Assembly (NCBI GenBank): GCA_012837925.1
Contig: DUQE01000048.1
Coordinates: 1-39,827, forward strand
Length of the DNA stretch: 39,827 nucleotides
From: Bacillota bacterium
Lineage (GTDB): Bacteria > Bacillota > Limnochordia > Darwinibacteriales > Darwinibacteriaceae
Direction of reading: 5' to 3'
Shown: in pieces, positions 16,692 to 24,813 of the stretch
How the letters are laid out: every line of letters begins with the position of its first letter
How positions within the stretch are numbered: the first letter of the stretch is position 1
The notes under the pieces: generated by a model
Seen by the model: only the letters and a program-made list of their open reading frames with translations
Databases searched by the model: none
What the model was told of the DNA's origin: nothing
Position numbers and translations under genes: made by a program

Positions 16692-17753
16692 ATGGAAACC
16701 TTACATGTAAACCTGGGTTCGCAAAGTTATCCAATTCATATCGGAGCGGACCTGCTGACCAATCTACCCGCTTTCTTGGGTTCAGCGGAGTCTTGGGTAG
16801 TGATGACCGATGAAACAGTGCATGGCCTCTATGGTCAGGTTCTGATGGAAAGCTGGAACCACAGCAAGGTTCACACCATCCTTCTGCCACAGGGTGAGGA
16901 TGCAAAGAGCCTGACAACGGTGGAAGCGGTTTTAGACAGAATGCTCGATCTTGGAGTAACAAGGCGTTCAAGCATACTTGCTTTAGGCGGGGGAGTTGTG
17001 GGCGATATAGCTGGATTTTGTGCCTCTGTTTACTTGAGAGGTATTCCCTACATACAGGTGCCCACCACGTTATTGTCCCAGGTAGACAGCTCCGTTGGTG
17101 GGAAAACAGGAGTCAATTTATCGCGAGGTAAAAACTCTGTGGGCAGTTTTTATCAACCCCAGGGGGTTTTCATCGACACAACGACGCTGGCAACCTTACC
17201 TCAAAGGCAGCTGATTAGTGGGCTCGCCGAAGTAATCAAGTATGGTGTGATCTCTGATTATGCGTTCCTTGGCTTTCTTGAAACCCACTTTGCCGACCTG
17301 CTGCAACTTGAAGATGAGATCATGCGACACGTCATTTCGGTTTGCTGCCAGATTAAGGCGCGCATTGTTGCAGAGGACGAAAAGGAGCAAGGGGTTAGGA
17401 AAATCCTCAACTACGGACACACTATAGGTCATGCTTTAGAAATCGTGACGGACTATAAAGAATACACCCATGGAGAAGCGGTGCTAATCGGCATGCACGT
17501 AGAAGCCCGTATGGCCCGGGAACTGGAAATGATTGATCAGGAATACTGTCGTCAGATCCTGAGTCTGATTGAAAGGACTGGCATCACAGTCGACGTAAAG
17601 GACCTTTCGATACAAGACATCATCCGTAGTATGGAGAAGGACAAGAAAAATCGAGATGGCAAAGTATCCTTCATCCTTCCCAGCAATAAAGGCGAAACCA
17701 CTGAGGTCCTGCTAACACAAAAGGAGGCCTGTAGCCTCCTGGAGATGCTATAA
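16692..17753 (+). CDS. aroB: 3-dehydroquinate synthase
   Basis: NAD- and metal-dependent enzyme that cyclises DAHP to 3-dehydroquinate, the second shikimate step. Visible motifs are LGGGVVGDIAGF (NAD binding), PTTLLSQVDSSVGGKTGVN, and the metal ligands Glu in GLAEVIKYG and His in NYGHTIGHA and YTHGEAV. 353 residues, normal length. ATG start behind GGAAGGGTGGG, 20 bases after aroA. Its last codons overlap the end of the opposing C69 gene by 6 bases and contain a hairpin that serves as a terminator for that gene. Confidence 0.97.
   Translation: METLHVNLGSQSYPIHIGADLLTNLPAFLGSAESWVVMTDETVHGLYGQVLMESWNHSKVHTILLPQGEDAKSLTTVEAVLDRMLDLGVTRRSSILALGGGVVGDIAGFCASVYLRGIPYIQVPTTLLSQVDSSVGGKTGVNLSRGKNSVGSFYQPQGVFIDTTTLATLPQRQLISGLAEVIKYGVISDYAFLGFLETHFADLLQLEDEIMRHVISVCCQIKARIVAEDEKEQGVRKILNYGHTIGHALEIVTDYKEYTHGEAVLIGMHVEARMARELEMIDQEYCRQILSLIERTGITVDVKDLSIQDIIRSMEKDKKNRDGKVSFILPSNKGETTEVLLTQKEACSLLEML
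17719..17740 (-). terminator. Terminator for the C69 gene, embedded in the aroB coding end
   Basis: On the minus strand AGGAGGC-TACAG-GCCTCCT is followed by TTTT. It lies 8 bases past the C69 stop and wholly within the last codons of aroB. On the plus strand it has no T run. No separate terminator for aroB is seen. Confidence 0.65.
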
Positions 17754-19058
17754 ACCAAGTTTCTCCGTCTGCTTTTTCCAATAGCGCCGAAAGCGAAGAC
17801 TACCTTTTATCTCTCCGGCATTGGGTCTGCTGCGCACGACGGTTGTGCGAACAAGCTTGTGCTCATCCTGCCATGCTCCCTCCATGATGGCATCCAACTC
17901 GCTAGGGTTCCTGTTGTCACCGAGTGACTCTACTGCGTCAAGGCTCTTCTTTTCCAATACTGCACCTTCCTCAAGGTGCTTTTTTAGTTTGAAGACCTTG
18001 TTCTGCAACACTAAGCGATGGAGTTCCTCTCGTAACATCCAATAGTCCAATGCTTCCTGCTCTTGTTCCTCCCCAAACACGAAGTGGTTGTCTGTCATCC
18101 AGTATGGTTTGAAGATGGAGATGCAAGGGGTGGATCCTCCGGTGAGCCAATGGGTATCGAGGGGCTCGCCAAGTGATGCCACGTAGCTTCCTGTGGTGTG
18201 ATCGCCCACGAGTCCACCTCCATGCATGCACACGCTACCCAAGGAATGGCGATCGAATGGACGCATCGTACCGTGTTTGGGGTCGTGGGATCGTAGAATT
18301 TGCATCATGGTTTCCACGGTGATCTGTCCCTTTTCTTGTTCCAGACGGGTGGAACAGATGGCATGCCTGCTTGCAGAGCCGCTGAAGCGGGTGACAAGAT
18401 GATTAGAGTAGCAGCGTGCGAAATCAAAGTCACTTTCTGAACGACACCACCGCTTGGCAATGGCATGCTTGATAAGATCAGGGTGGGCCAGATCGAACTC
18501 TTTGCCGATTGTCAAACGATTAGAAATGGCCCGAACATCTTTAACCTTTTCTGCAGCCCAATAGGGACCGGAAGTCTCTAAGACCCAGGCTGAATTACGG
18601 TCGGCAATCAAGAAGGAGTTGTGATAGACGAAGTTCTTCTGATAGCCGCAGTTTCCGCCTTGGCCATATTTCTCCAAAAGCTCTGTAATGAGATGGAGGG
18701 CATCAGTACTTGTTTTGCAGCGCTCCAGAGCTAAACGTACCAGGTCCATACCCAGAAGTGCTTTAGGTCCCTGCTTGACCTTGGTGAATACTGCTTCATT
18801 GCCGATAGCGAGGCCATACTCATTGGCCCCCATTTCGGCACCCCACATCCAGGACGGCTTAAGAAGTAGTACATCGTAGGTTTCTCTCGCTTGATCGATG
18901 GTAATATATGTGCACTTGAGCTGAGTACCTTTGGAATGTCGTTGCCGTGGTACTCGGAGCATAAGCAAAGGTTCGTTGGGCTGGCGATCACTATTCTTGG
19001 CAAAAATCACGTTCCCGTTTGCCGTTGCGTTGCCTAAGGCAACCATGGTATCACACAT
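17748..19058 (-). CDS. Peptidase C69 / secernin-family Ntn hydrolase
   Basis: 436-residue protein that begins MCDTMVALG. The Cys directly after the initiator Met is the expected N-terminal nucleophile of this Ntn-hydrolase family (dipeptidases and acyl-homologues such as secernins). NSDRQPNEP and WMWGAEMGANE.GLAIGNEA follow, as in secernin-like sequences. No signal peptide is seen, so it is probably cytosolic, and the substrate is not known. ATG start behind AAGGAGGAG. It is a single-gene unit, convergent with aroB and divergent from the Mrp operon. The 254 bases upstream hold no other gene that I can see. Confidence 0.88.
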   Translation of the reverse strand: MCDTMVALGNATANGNVIFAKNSDRQPNEPLLMLRVPRQRHSKGTQLKCTYITIDQARETYDVLLLKPSWMWGAEMGANEYGLAIGNEAVFTKVKQGPKALLGMDLVRLALERCKTSTDALHLITELLEKYGQGGNCGYQKNFVYHNSFLIADRNSAWVLETSGPYWAAEKVKDVRAISNRLTIGKEFDLAHPDLIKHAIAKRWCRSESDFDFARCYSNHLVTRFSGSASRHAICSTRLEQEKGQITVETMMQILRSHDPKHGTMRPFDRHSLGSVCMHGGGLVGDHTTGSYVASLGEPLDTHWLTGGSTPCISIFKPYWMTDNHFVFGEEQEQEALDYWMLREELHRLVLQNKVFKLKKHLEEGAVLEKKSLDAVESLGDNRNPSELDAIMEGAWQDEHKLVRTTVVRSRPNAGEIKGSLRFRRYWKKQTEKLGL

Positions 19059-19261
19059 CTGTACTCCTCCTTAAGCAGAGTTCGTGTGTTTACTTCGCTT
19101 CTCGAATCCTCTTTCCTGTTTCGTTTAGCCACACGCATGAAACCAAGAGGGTGTTGCGATGTGACGCAGAGCATAGGAACGTTAGGCCACGAATTTTGGT
19201 TCTAATCAGCGAAAATTGGCGATCATGACACGTAAACTGCGACAACCGGCACTCGCTCCCT

Positions 19262-19289
19262 TTGATTATTACATCACAAATGGTATAGT
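19262..19289 (+). promoter_or_regulatory. Promoter of the Mrp/Mbh-like antiporter operon
   Basis: TTGATT, 16-base spacer and TATAGT, with TGG just before the -10 (extended -10, TGGTATAGT). The start point would be near 19297, about 34 bases before the mrpE start codon. The region between this site and the divergent C69 gene shows no riboswitch that I recognise. Confidence 0.7.
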
Positions 19290-19330
19290 GAACATTGTAA
19301 CAAGCACTGTCGATGGATGAGGTGAAAGTA

Positions 19331-19819
19331 TTGCGTAAACGCCAGGTCGTTCTTTTTTTTGCCCTATTATTGTTCTGGCTATTGCTGTCTTCAGATTATG
19401 ATTCTCAACACATCATTACGGGTTTAGTACTATCAGCCCTGTTGACATGGTTTTGGAGGGATCTTGCGACATTCCTTCCTAGTCAATGGGTGGCTGGCAG
19501 ACTTCCTGGTCTTATTTGTTTTGTTTCGACGCTTCTCTGGGAGATTGTATTAGCCAATATTGGCGTTGCGAAAGCAGTACTCTTTAGCCGATGCATGGAT
19601 TCGGGATTTGTCTCATTTAAGCCCGACCTTCACACCTCTTGGGGACAGGTCTTGCTGGCTAACTGCATTACAATTACTCCAGGTACTGTGACCATAGACG
19701 TGAATCCGGACACAGGGGTGTTTATGGTTCATGGGCTGACCGAGAGCATGCGTGAAGGTTTGGCAGAAGGCCGTTTAGTCAAGTGTATTAAGCGGTTAGA
19801 AGGGGGGCGAGCTCAATGA
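19331..19819 (+). CDS. mrpE: Cation/proton antiporter subunit MrpE (MnhE/MbhA-like)
   Basis: Small membrane subunit of Mrp-type antiporters: two or three hydrophobic helices at the N-terminus, then a soluble C-terminal domain with the conserved TPGTVTIDVNPDTGVFMVHGL segment seen across MrpE/MbhA. The track starts at ATG 19313, but TTG 19331 lies 6 bases after GATGAGGTG and gives 162 residues, closer to the family length. It is the first gene of a ten-gene operon, and its stop overlaps the next start (ATGA). It is needed for assembly of the complex in known Mrp systems. Confidence 0.9.
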   Translation: MRKRQVVLFFALLLFWLLLSSDYDSQHIITGLVLSALLTWFWRDLATFLPSQWVAGRLPGLICFVSTLLWEIVLANIGVAKAVLFSRCMDSGFVSFKPDLHTSWGQVLLANCITITPGTVTIDVNPDTGVFMVHGLTESMREGLAEGRLVKCIKRLEGGRAQ

Positions 19820-20145
19820 GTGTGGTATTGATCGTGATTATCCTGATAGGAGTCTTCGCCTTACTGGATTTCGTACGTGCTGTAAAAGGTCCGACAGCAG
19901 TCGACCGCCTTGTTGCATCCTCAGCTATTTCTACTAAAGGTATGGCCGTCATTCTACTCTTGGCCTACGTCAATGATAACATGAGCTACATTGACGTTGC
20001 TCTAGTCCTTGCTCTTTGCGGTTTTGTCGGTCTATTGGCAATGTTACGTTCGTTGTTGCCCGAAGATGCTGATATTCTGACCAAGGATCTGGTGGATAGG
20101 CCAGCACAACTCGTTCATTTTATCGGTGCCGAGGAGGAAAAATAA
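19816..20145 (+). CDS. mrpF: Cation/proton antiporter subunit MrpF (MnhF/MbhB-like)
   Basis: 109-residue protein with three membrane helices and the family signature VKGPTAVDRLVASSAISTKG after the first helix. In Mrp complexes it packs beside MrpE and MrpG at the antiporter end of the assembly. ATG start overlaps the mrpE stop by 4 bases, showing translational coupling. mrpG starts immediately after its stop. Length and motif are normal. Confidence 0.92.
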   Translation: MSVVLIVIILIGVFALLDFVRAVKGPTAVDRLVASSAISTKGMAVILLLAYVNDNMSYIDVALVLALCGFVGLLAMLRSLLPEDADILTKDLVDRPAQLVHFIGAEEEK

Positions 20146-20493
20146 ATGGTCATCGCTTATGTCTTTTTCTTTATAGGTATATTCTTTTTCGCTTTGACCA
20201 GTTTGGGTCTGCTGCGAATGCCCGACGCCTATAGTCGTTTGCATGCTGCATCCCTAGGAGATACCTTTGGATTTGGCTTTATCACCTTAGGTCTGATTCT
20301 ATTGGTTCCTGGTGTGGCCAATATAGCCAAGCTCCTTATGGTATTAGGGGTCGTCTGGGTCATTAACCCCACTACGTCGCACTATGTAGGCAAGGTGGCG
20401 TTGCTCCGTGGTAACTGGGTTATCCTCGCCGAACGCTATCGTTCCGAGAGTGACGAACAGGAGGTAGAGGCTAATGAACCCACAAGTCACTGA
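20146..20493 (+). CDS. mrpG: Cation/proton antiporter subunit MrpG (MnhG/MbhC-like)
   Basis: 115-residue protein with three membrane helices and the MrpG signature LGLLRMPDAYSRLHAASLGDT, followed by hydrophobic segments. The C-terminus is acidic and soluble. It starts right after mrpF, with GAGGAGG upstream, and overlaps the next gene by 20 bases. This order E-F-G at the head of the operon is as in Mbh and archaeal Mrp operons; in Bacillus-type mrpABCDEFG operons, E-F-G come last. Confidence 0.92.
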   Translation: MVIAYVFFFIGIFFFALTSLGLLRMPDAYSRLHAASLGDTFGFGFITLGLILLVPGVANIAKLLMVLGVVWVINPTTSHYVGKVALLRGNWVILAERYRSESDEQEVEANEPTSH

Positions 20494-20725
20494 TTTATTG
20501 AACATAGCTTTCCTGGGCTTTCTTGTTGTGATTGCAATCGCCGTCTCTTACGTAAAGGACTTGCTTTATGCTGCAATCCTCTTAGGAGCGTATAGCGTAA
20601 CAATCGCTTTGGTTTGGCTACTCATGAGTGCACCTGACCTGGCCATCACTGAGGCAGCCGCTGGAATAGGTATGACGACCCTTATGATTGCCGTTATCAG
20701 TAAAATCGGGCGAAAGGTGGAGTAG
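20474..20725 (+). CDS. MbhD-like subunit (DUF4040; equals part of the MrpA C-terminal region)
   Basis: 83 residues with three membrane helices and the conserved APDLAITEAAAGIGMTTLM segment, which in Bacillus MrpA lies in the C-terminal extension and in archaeal hydrogenases is the separate subunit MbhD. The Glu in TEAAAG is a likely proton-path residue. ATG 20474 is inside the end of mrpG, behind AGGAGGTAGAGG. Together with the next gene it stands in for the C-terminal part of MrpA. Family from memory of motif; no search was run. Confidence 0.88.
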   Translation: MNPQVTDLLNIAFLGFLVVIAIAVSYVKDLLYAAILLGAYSVTIALVWLLMSAPDLAITEAAAGIGMTTLMIAVISKIGRKVE

Positions 20726-20728
20726 GGA

Positions 20729-21022
20729 ATGGCCAATAAAGTAGCAATTGTCCTCTTGGTCTGTATTGGCATGGTGGTACTTCTGGCCATTTCAGAGTTG
20801 CCCCTATATGGTTCACCAGATACGCCGGCCCAGAATTATGTGGCTGAGCGTTACATTCAAGGCGCCTTAGATGATACCGGTGCCCTAAACATGGTCGCAG
20901 CCATCGTCATTGACTACCGCGCGTACGACACATTGATTGAAACGACGGTGTTATTCACGGCCATTATTGCTGTGTTTTTGGTGTTGAAAAAGGGAACTGA
21001 AGGAAAGGGTGAGCAGAAGTGA
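20729..21022 (+). CDS. MbhE-like subunit (N-terminal MrpB / MrpA C-terminal homologue)
   Basis: 97-residue membrane protein. One N-terminal helix is followed by an exposed loop (YGSPDTPAQNYVAERYIQ), then GALNMVAAIVIDYRAYDTLIET and a second helix. The NMVAAIVIDYRAYDT pattern is typical of MbhE and of the region near the MrpA-MrpB junction. ATG start 20729 behind GGTGGAGTAGGG. The stop overlaps the GTG start of the next gene. In archaeal Mbh complexes this subunit joins the antiporter arm. Confidence 0.87.
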   Translation: MANKVAIVLLVCIGMVVLLAISELPLYGSPDTPAQNYVAERYIQGALDDTGALNMVAAIVIDYRAYDTLIETTVLFTAIIAVFLVLKKGTEGKGEQK

Positions 21023-21444
21023 CGGACTTTGTCTTAAAACGTATGGTAGCGTTAGTGCTACCCTTTGTGCAAATGCTCGGTCTCTATGTCATTTTCCATG
21101 GTCACCTCTCACCTGGTGGCAGTTTCTCTGGTGGCATCATTACCGGGCTATCCCTCATAGCCTTTAGTTTGGTTTTTGGACTGGAAAGAGGGCATGAAAA
21201 GATCTCTGAACGACTGATGGGTCTCATAGAGTCTTTTGGAGCCCTTTGGTATGGTGCTATGGGACTCGTAGGCGTCTTGCGGGGCACAACCTTTCTTATG
21301 AACAAAGGCGCTGGAGTCCCTCTCGGTGAACCGGGGAGGTTGTTTTCTGGAGGATTGATTCTCTTGATTACGCTTGGTGTGGGCCTGAAGGTGGCCAGCA
21401 CCATGGTGACTTTGTTCAATGCCTTAATGGAAGAGGAGGAGTAA
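21019..21444 (+). CDS. mrpB: Cation/proton antiporter subunit MrpB (MnhB/MbhF-like)
   Basis: 141 residues, four membrane helices. Family features are YVIFHGHLSPGGSFSGGIITG in the first half and a long hydrophobic C-terminal helix. The GTG start overlaps the previous stop (GTGA), suggesting translational coupling. mrpC begins after one base. In Mrp complexes MrpB contacts MrpA and MrpC and contributes to the ion path. Length and order are normal. Confidence 0.93.
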   Translation: MTDFVLKRMVALVLPFVQMLGLYVIFHGHLSPGGSFSGGIITGLSLIAFSLVFGLERGHEKISERLMGLIESFGALWYGAMGLVGVLRGTTFLMNKGAGVPLGEPGRLFSGGLILLITLGVGLKVASTMVTLFNALMEEEE

Positions 21445-21445
21445 A

Positions 21446-21844
21446 ATGGGCGAGTTTTGGAGTCGGATCCTACAGAACTATCCTTACGTTTTTGCCTTAG
21501 CACTGTTTGCCATTGGCATCTATACCATCTTGACCCATTCCAACCTGTTCAAGAAGGTCATTGGCATCAATATTATGGAAGGTAGCATATATATCTTGTT
21601 TATCGCTGCCGGTAATGTCAGAGGTGGGGTAGCTCCCATCCTAGATATGACCGACACGACTCTTACGTATGTACATCCTTTGCCACAGGCTCTGATGCTC
21701 ACAGGTATCGTTGTTAGTGTGAGCGTTACTGCCTTGTCACTGGCTTTAATTATGAAGTTGTATCGTTTTTATGGAACCGTGGATGCCAAAGAAATCATGA
21801 GAATTAGAACTGAGGTGAGGGCCAATGGCGCTCGCATTTCGTGA
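21446..21844 (+). CDS. mrpC: Cation/proton antiporter subunit MrpC (NuoK-like)
   Basis: 132 residues with three membrane helices, homologous to NuoK of complex I. It shows GIYTILTHSNLFKKVIGINIMEGSIYILF, with the membrane-embedded Glu of the NuoK family in the second helix, and HPLPQALMLTGIVVSVSVTAL, typical of MrpC. Its end overlaps the start of mrpD by 20 bases. It forms a proton-path element next to MrpD. Confidence 0.93.
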   Translation: MGEFWSRILQNYPYVFALALFAIGIYTILTHSNLFKKVIGINIMEGSIYILFIAAGNVRGGVAPILDMTDTTLTYVHPLPQALMLTGIVVSVSVTALSLALIMKLYRFYGTVDAKEIMRIRTEVRANGARIS

Positions 21845-23333
21845 CAACCTAGCTGTCCTCGTCGTGGTCGCGTTGCTCTCCACGGCCTATATTATGCCCT
21901 TGTTGACGAAGATTCGGAGGTTTCGCGTGGCGGAGTACTTCGCCGTCGCTATGTTGGGTTTAGCGCTATCTGGCGGTATCTACCTTGCCCGGGAAATTCT
22001 ACTGCATGGCACTTTCACGTACGCAGTAGGGGGCTGGCCTGCTCCATGGGGAATCGAACTGTCGCTCGATGCAGTCTCGGGGTTCTTCTTAATCACAATA
22101 GGTGTTGTTGCCACACCGATTATGCTCTATGCTTCCGTGGACTTGATTAAAGAAGTTGGCAGTCGGTCAAGGGCCGCTTGGTTTTTGACACTATTCTTGC
22201 TCCTGGTTGCCGCTCTTTGTGGTTTGGCTGTTACGGGCGACCTTTTTAACATCTACGTCATGGTAGAAGTAGCAACCATTGCGAGTTGCGCCATCGTGGC
22301 GGCACGCAATGATGCGACGTCCGTGGAGGCAACGTTTAAGTACCTGATGTTGGCGACTATTGGTTCAGGGTTTGTGTTGTTGGGCATTGGCTTTCTCTTC
22401 GTGCTCACGGGCAATCTCAACATGAATTTTATCGCCCAGGAGCTTAGTATGTCGTGGCAAAAGTACCCGACAGCCCTTTGGGTATGCCTAAGCTTTTTTA
22501 TGGTCGGCTTTGGGGTAAAGTCAGCACTCTTCCCGCTCCATGTGTGGCTACCTGACGCACACTCTACAGCCATAGCGCCCTCTAGCGCTATGTTGTCGTC
22601 CTTAGCCATTAAGGGCTACATCATCGCACTTTTGAAGGTGTTTTATGTCGCAGTAGGTGCGAAGATCATCACAAGACTCCCGATTACCGACATTCTCACC
22701 CTGTTGGGTATGGTAGCGATCATTGCCGGGGCTTTGTTTGCTCTGGCGCAAGATGAACTTAAGCGTCGCCTCGCCTTTTCCACGATATCTCAAGTGGGGT
22801 ACATTTTCTTGGGTATCGGCTTGGGGAACATTCATGGTTTGACCGGAACCTTCATGCATATTTTGAGCCACGCTACAACGAAAGCACTACTTTTCTTAGC
22901 TGCAGGGGCCATGATCAAACATACTGGAAAGAGTCGCATTAGCGAAATGGCAGGAGTCGGCGCTGCAATGCCTGTGACAGTAGGAGCGTTTGCAGTGGGT
23001 TCATTGTCCATGATTGGCATTCCTTTGTTTTCAGGATTCGTGAGTAAGTGGCAACTGCTCTTGGGTAGCTTAGCCAATGGCAACTATCTTGCAGTCCTTG
23101 TCTTGGTCGGGGGTAGTCTGTTAGCCGCTGCTTATCTGCTTCCAGTGCTACGTATGGCCTTCTTTGAGCGTCCTCTTCAGAAGCCCGTTGTGGCAAACGT
23201 GTCCTATGTTCAACTAGCGGCTCTGTTGTTCTTGGTCGTCGTCATTATTTCGGTAGGTGTGGTGCCCGATGGGGTATTGCAGTTAGCATCTGAGGCTGCC
23301 ACTGCACTCTTAGGTTTGGAGGTATTGCCATGA
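21825..23333 (+). CDS. mrpD: Antiporter-like subunit MrpD (NuoM/N-like), first of three
   Basis: 502 residues, about 14 membrane helices. Antiporter-family residues are visible: the helix-5 Glu in YVMVEVATIASC, the helix-7 Lys in GVKSALFPLHVWLPDAHSTAIAP and the later Lys in AQDELKRRLAFSTISQVGY. ATG 21825 follows GAGGTGAGGG. The gene overlaps the next one by 4 bases. Its position right after mrpC matches MrpD/MbhH. It should conduct protons coupled to cation movement. Confidence 0.93.
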   Translation: MALAFRDNLAVLVVVALLSTAYIMPLLTKIRRFRVAEYFAVAMLGLALSGGIYLAREILLHGTFTYAVGGWPAPWGIELSLDAVSGFFLITIGVVATPIMLYASVDLIKEVGSRSRAAWFLTLFLLLVAALCGLAVTGDLFNIYVMVEVATIASCAIVAARNDATSVEATFKYLMLATIGSGFVLLGIGFLFVLTGNLNMNFIAQELSMSWQKYPTALWVCLSFFMVGFGVKSALFPLHVWLPDAHSTAIAPSSAMLSSLAIKGYIIALLKVFYVAVGAKIITRLPITDILTLLGMVAIIAGALFALAQDELKRRLAFSTISQVGYIFLGIGLGNIHGLTGTFMHILSHATTKALLFLAAGAMIKHTGKSRISEMAGVGAAMPVTVGAFAVGSLSMIGIPLFSGFVSKWQLLLGSLANGNYLAVLVLVGGSLLAAAYLLPVLRMAFFERPLQKPVVANVSYVQLAALLFLVVVIISVGVVPDGVLQLASEAATALLGLEVLP

Positions 23334-24799
23334 GTGTAGGCGTTGCACTTGTGTTAGCGTCAATCGTCATCACAACCATCGGAGCCATCTGGGTTGCGGC
23401 AATTCCTGGTGAAGCTAAGACACAGCGCCATTGTATTGTGGTGGGAGCTGCATTGGTTAGTGCGGCCATGGTTTGGTATCTCTTGTATCTTGGTCTTGGT
23501 TCTGGAACGTATCCTGCATTCCGCGTGGGGATAGCCTCCTTAAGCTTGGATCTTACCCTTGATCCCTTGGGTTTAACCTATGGCATTCTAGCATCTACTT
23601 TGTGGGTGTTCGCAAGTATTTATTCAGTAGGTTATATGGAGCACGACACCAAACAACGACAGTATTTTACGTTTTTCTTGGTGTCAGCAGGCATTACTTT
23701 GGGTATTGCCTTTTCTGGTAATCTATTTACATTCTATCTGTTCTATGAACTTCTCACATTCGCGACGTATCCATTGGTGGTGCACAGTGGCACCAAAGAT
23801 GCCCTGGAGGCGGGTAGAAAATATATTCGATACAGTTTAGTGGGAGCCAGTTTCATTCTGGCCGCGATTGTGATGCTCTGGACGCTTACTGGAGGAGTTC
23901 TTGACTTTTCGAGTATACCTGCGGCTTTGGCTACCGCCTCGTCTGGCCAGTTAAGAATTCTGTTCTTTTTGTTCTTGATCGGCTTTGGAGTGAAAGCTGC
24001 TATCATGCCTCTTCATGGATGGTTGCCGTCGGCTATGGTGGCGCCTACGCCCGTTAGTGCACTCTTGCACGCTGTGGCCGTTGTTAATGCTGGTGTCTTC
24101 GGCGTTTTACGCACGGTATACTCCGTATTTGGGGTTGATTTGGTTAAGTCTTTGAGTGTTCGCCCGATCTTACTTGTGCTTTGCTCTGTCACGATCATAC
24201 TGGGCTCTTTGATTGCGCTCAAACAGGATGTCTTAAAAAGGCGTTTGGCGTACTCGACCATAAGTCAGTTGGCCTATATCCTGCTTGGGGCCTTTATCCT
24301 TCATCCCCTCGCATTGGCCGGTGCAATGTTGCACATGATCTTTCACTCCACACTGAAAATTGTGCTCTTTTTTGCAGCAGGGATCGTTGCAGAAGAGACT
24401 GGCTATTTGAAAGTCAGTGAGTTGGGAGGTACGGGTCGTATCCTTCCCGTGACGATGGGTAGCTTCGGGATCATTAGCTTAGGGATGATTGGCATGCTTC
24501 CCTTGAGTGGTTTTTGGAGCAAATATTATCTCATGCGGGGTAGTCTGGCTGCAGATGCATGGATACTTCTCGTTGTCTTATTGCTCAGCGGTCTCCTAAA
24601 CGCTCTTTACTTTATACCGATCACTGTGTCTGCCTTCACAGGGACGTCCGATCTCAAACCGCGCCGCAAGACGAAGGCATTGTTATTTATGCTAGTTCCA
24701 ACCGTGATCATAGCAGCGTTTGGGGTTATCTTCGGCCTGTATCCCGGATTAACCTTGCCCTTGGTGGATGCAGTTGTTGCGCAATTTTTCAGTTTGTAG
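23330..24799 (+). CDS. Antiporter-like membrane subunit (MrpD/NuoN-like), second of three
   Basis: 489 residues with about 14 hydrophobic helices. Key residues of the antiporter family are kept: Glu in YLFYELLTFATYPL, Lys in GVKAAIMPLHGWLPSAMVAPTPVSA and Lys in KQDVLKRRLAYSTISQLAY. ATG start overlaps the mrpD stop. The family includes MrpA, MrpD, MbhH and NuoL/M/N; the length is too short for full MrpA. It is a paralog of its neighbours and probably adds another proton or ion channel to the complex. Confidence 0.88.
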   Translation: MSVGVALVLASIVITTIGAIWVAAIPGEAKTQRHCIVVGAALVSAAMVWYLLYLGLGSGTYPAFRVGIASLSLDLTLDPLGLTYGILASTLWVFASIYSVGYMEHDTKQRQYFTFFLVSAGITLGIAFSGNLFTFYLFYELLTFATYPLVVHSGTKDALEAGRKYIRYSLVGASFILAAIVMLWTLTGGVLDFSSIPAALATASSGQLRILFFLFLIGFGVKAAIMPLHGWLPSAMVAPTPVSALLHAVAVVNAGVFGVLRTVYSVFGVDLVKSLSVRPILLVLCSVTIILGSLIALKQDVLKRRLAYSTISQLAYILLGAFILHPLALAGAMLHMIFHSTLKIVLFFAAGIVAEETGYLKVSELGGTGRILPVTMGSFGIISLGMIGMLPLSGFWSKYYLMRGSLAADAWILLVVLLLSGLLNALYFIPITVSAFTGTSDLKPRRKTKALLFMLVPTVIIAAFGVIFGLYPGLTLPLVDAVVAQFFSL

Positions 24800-24813
24800 G
24801 GAGGTGAGTTGCT

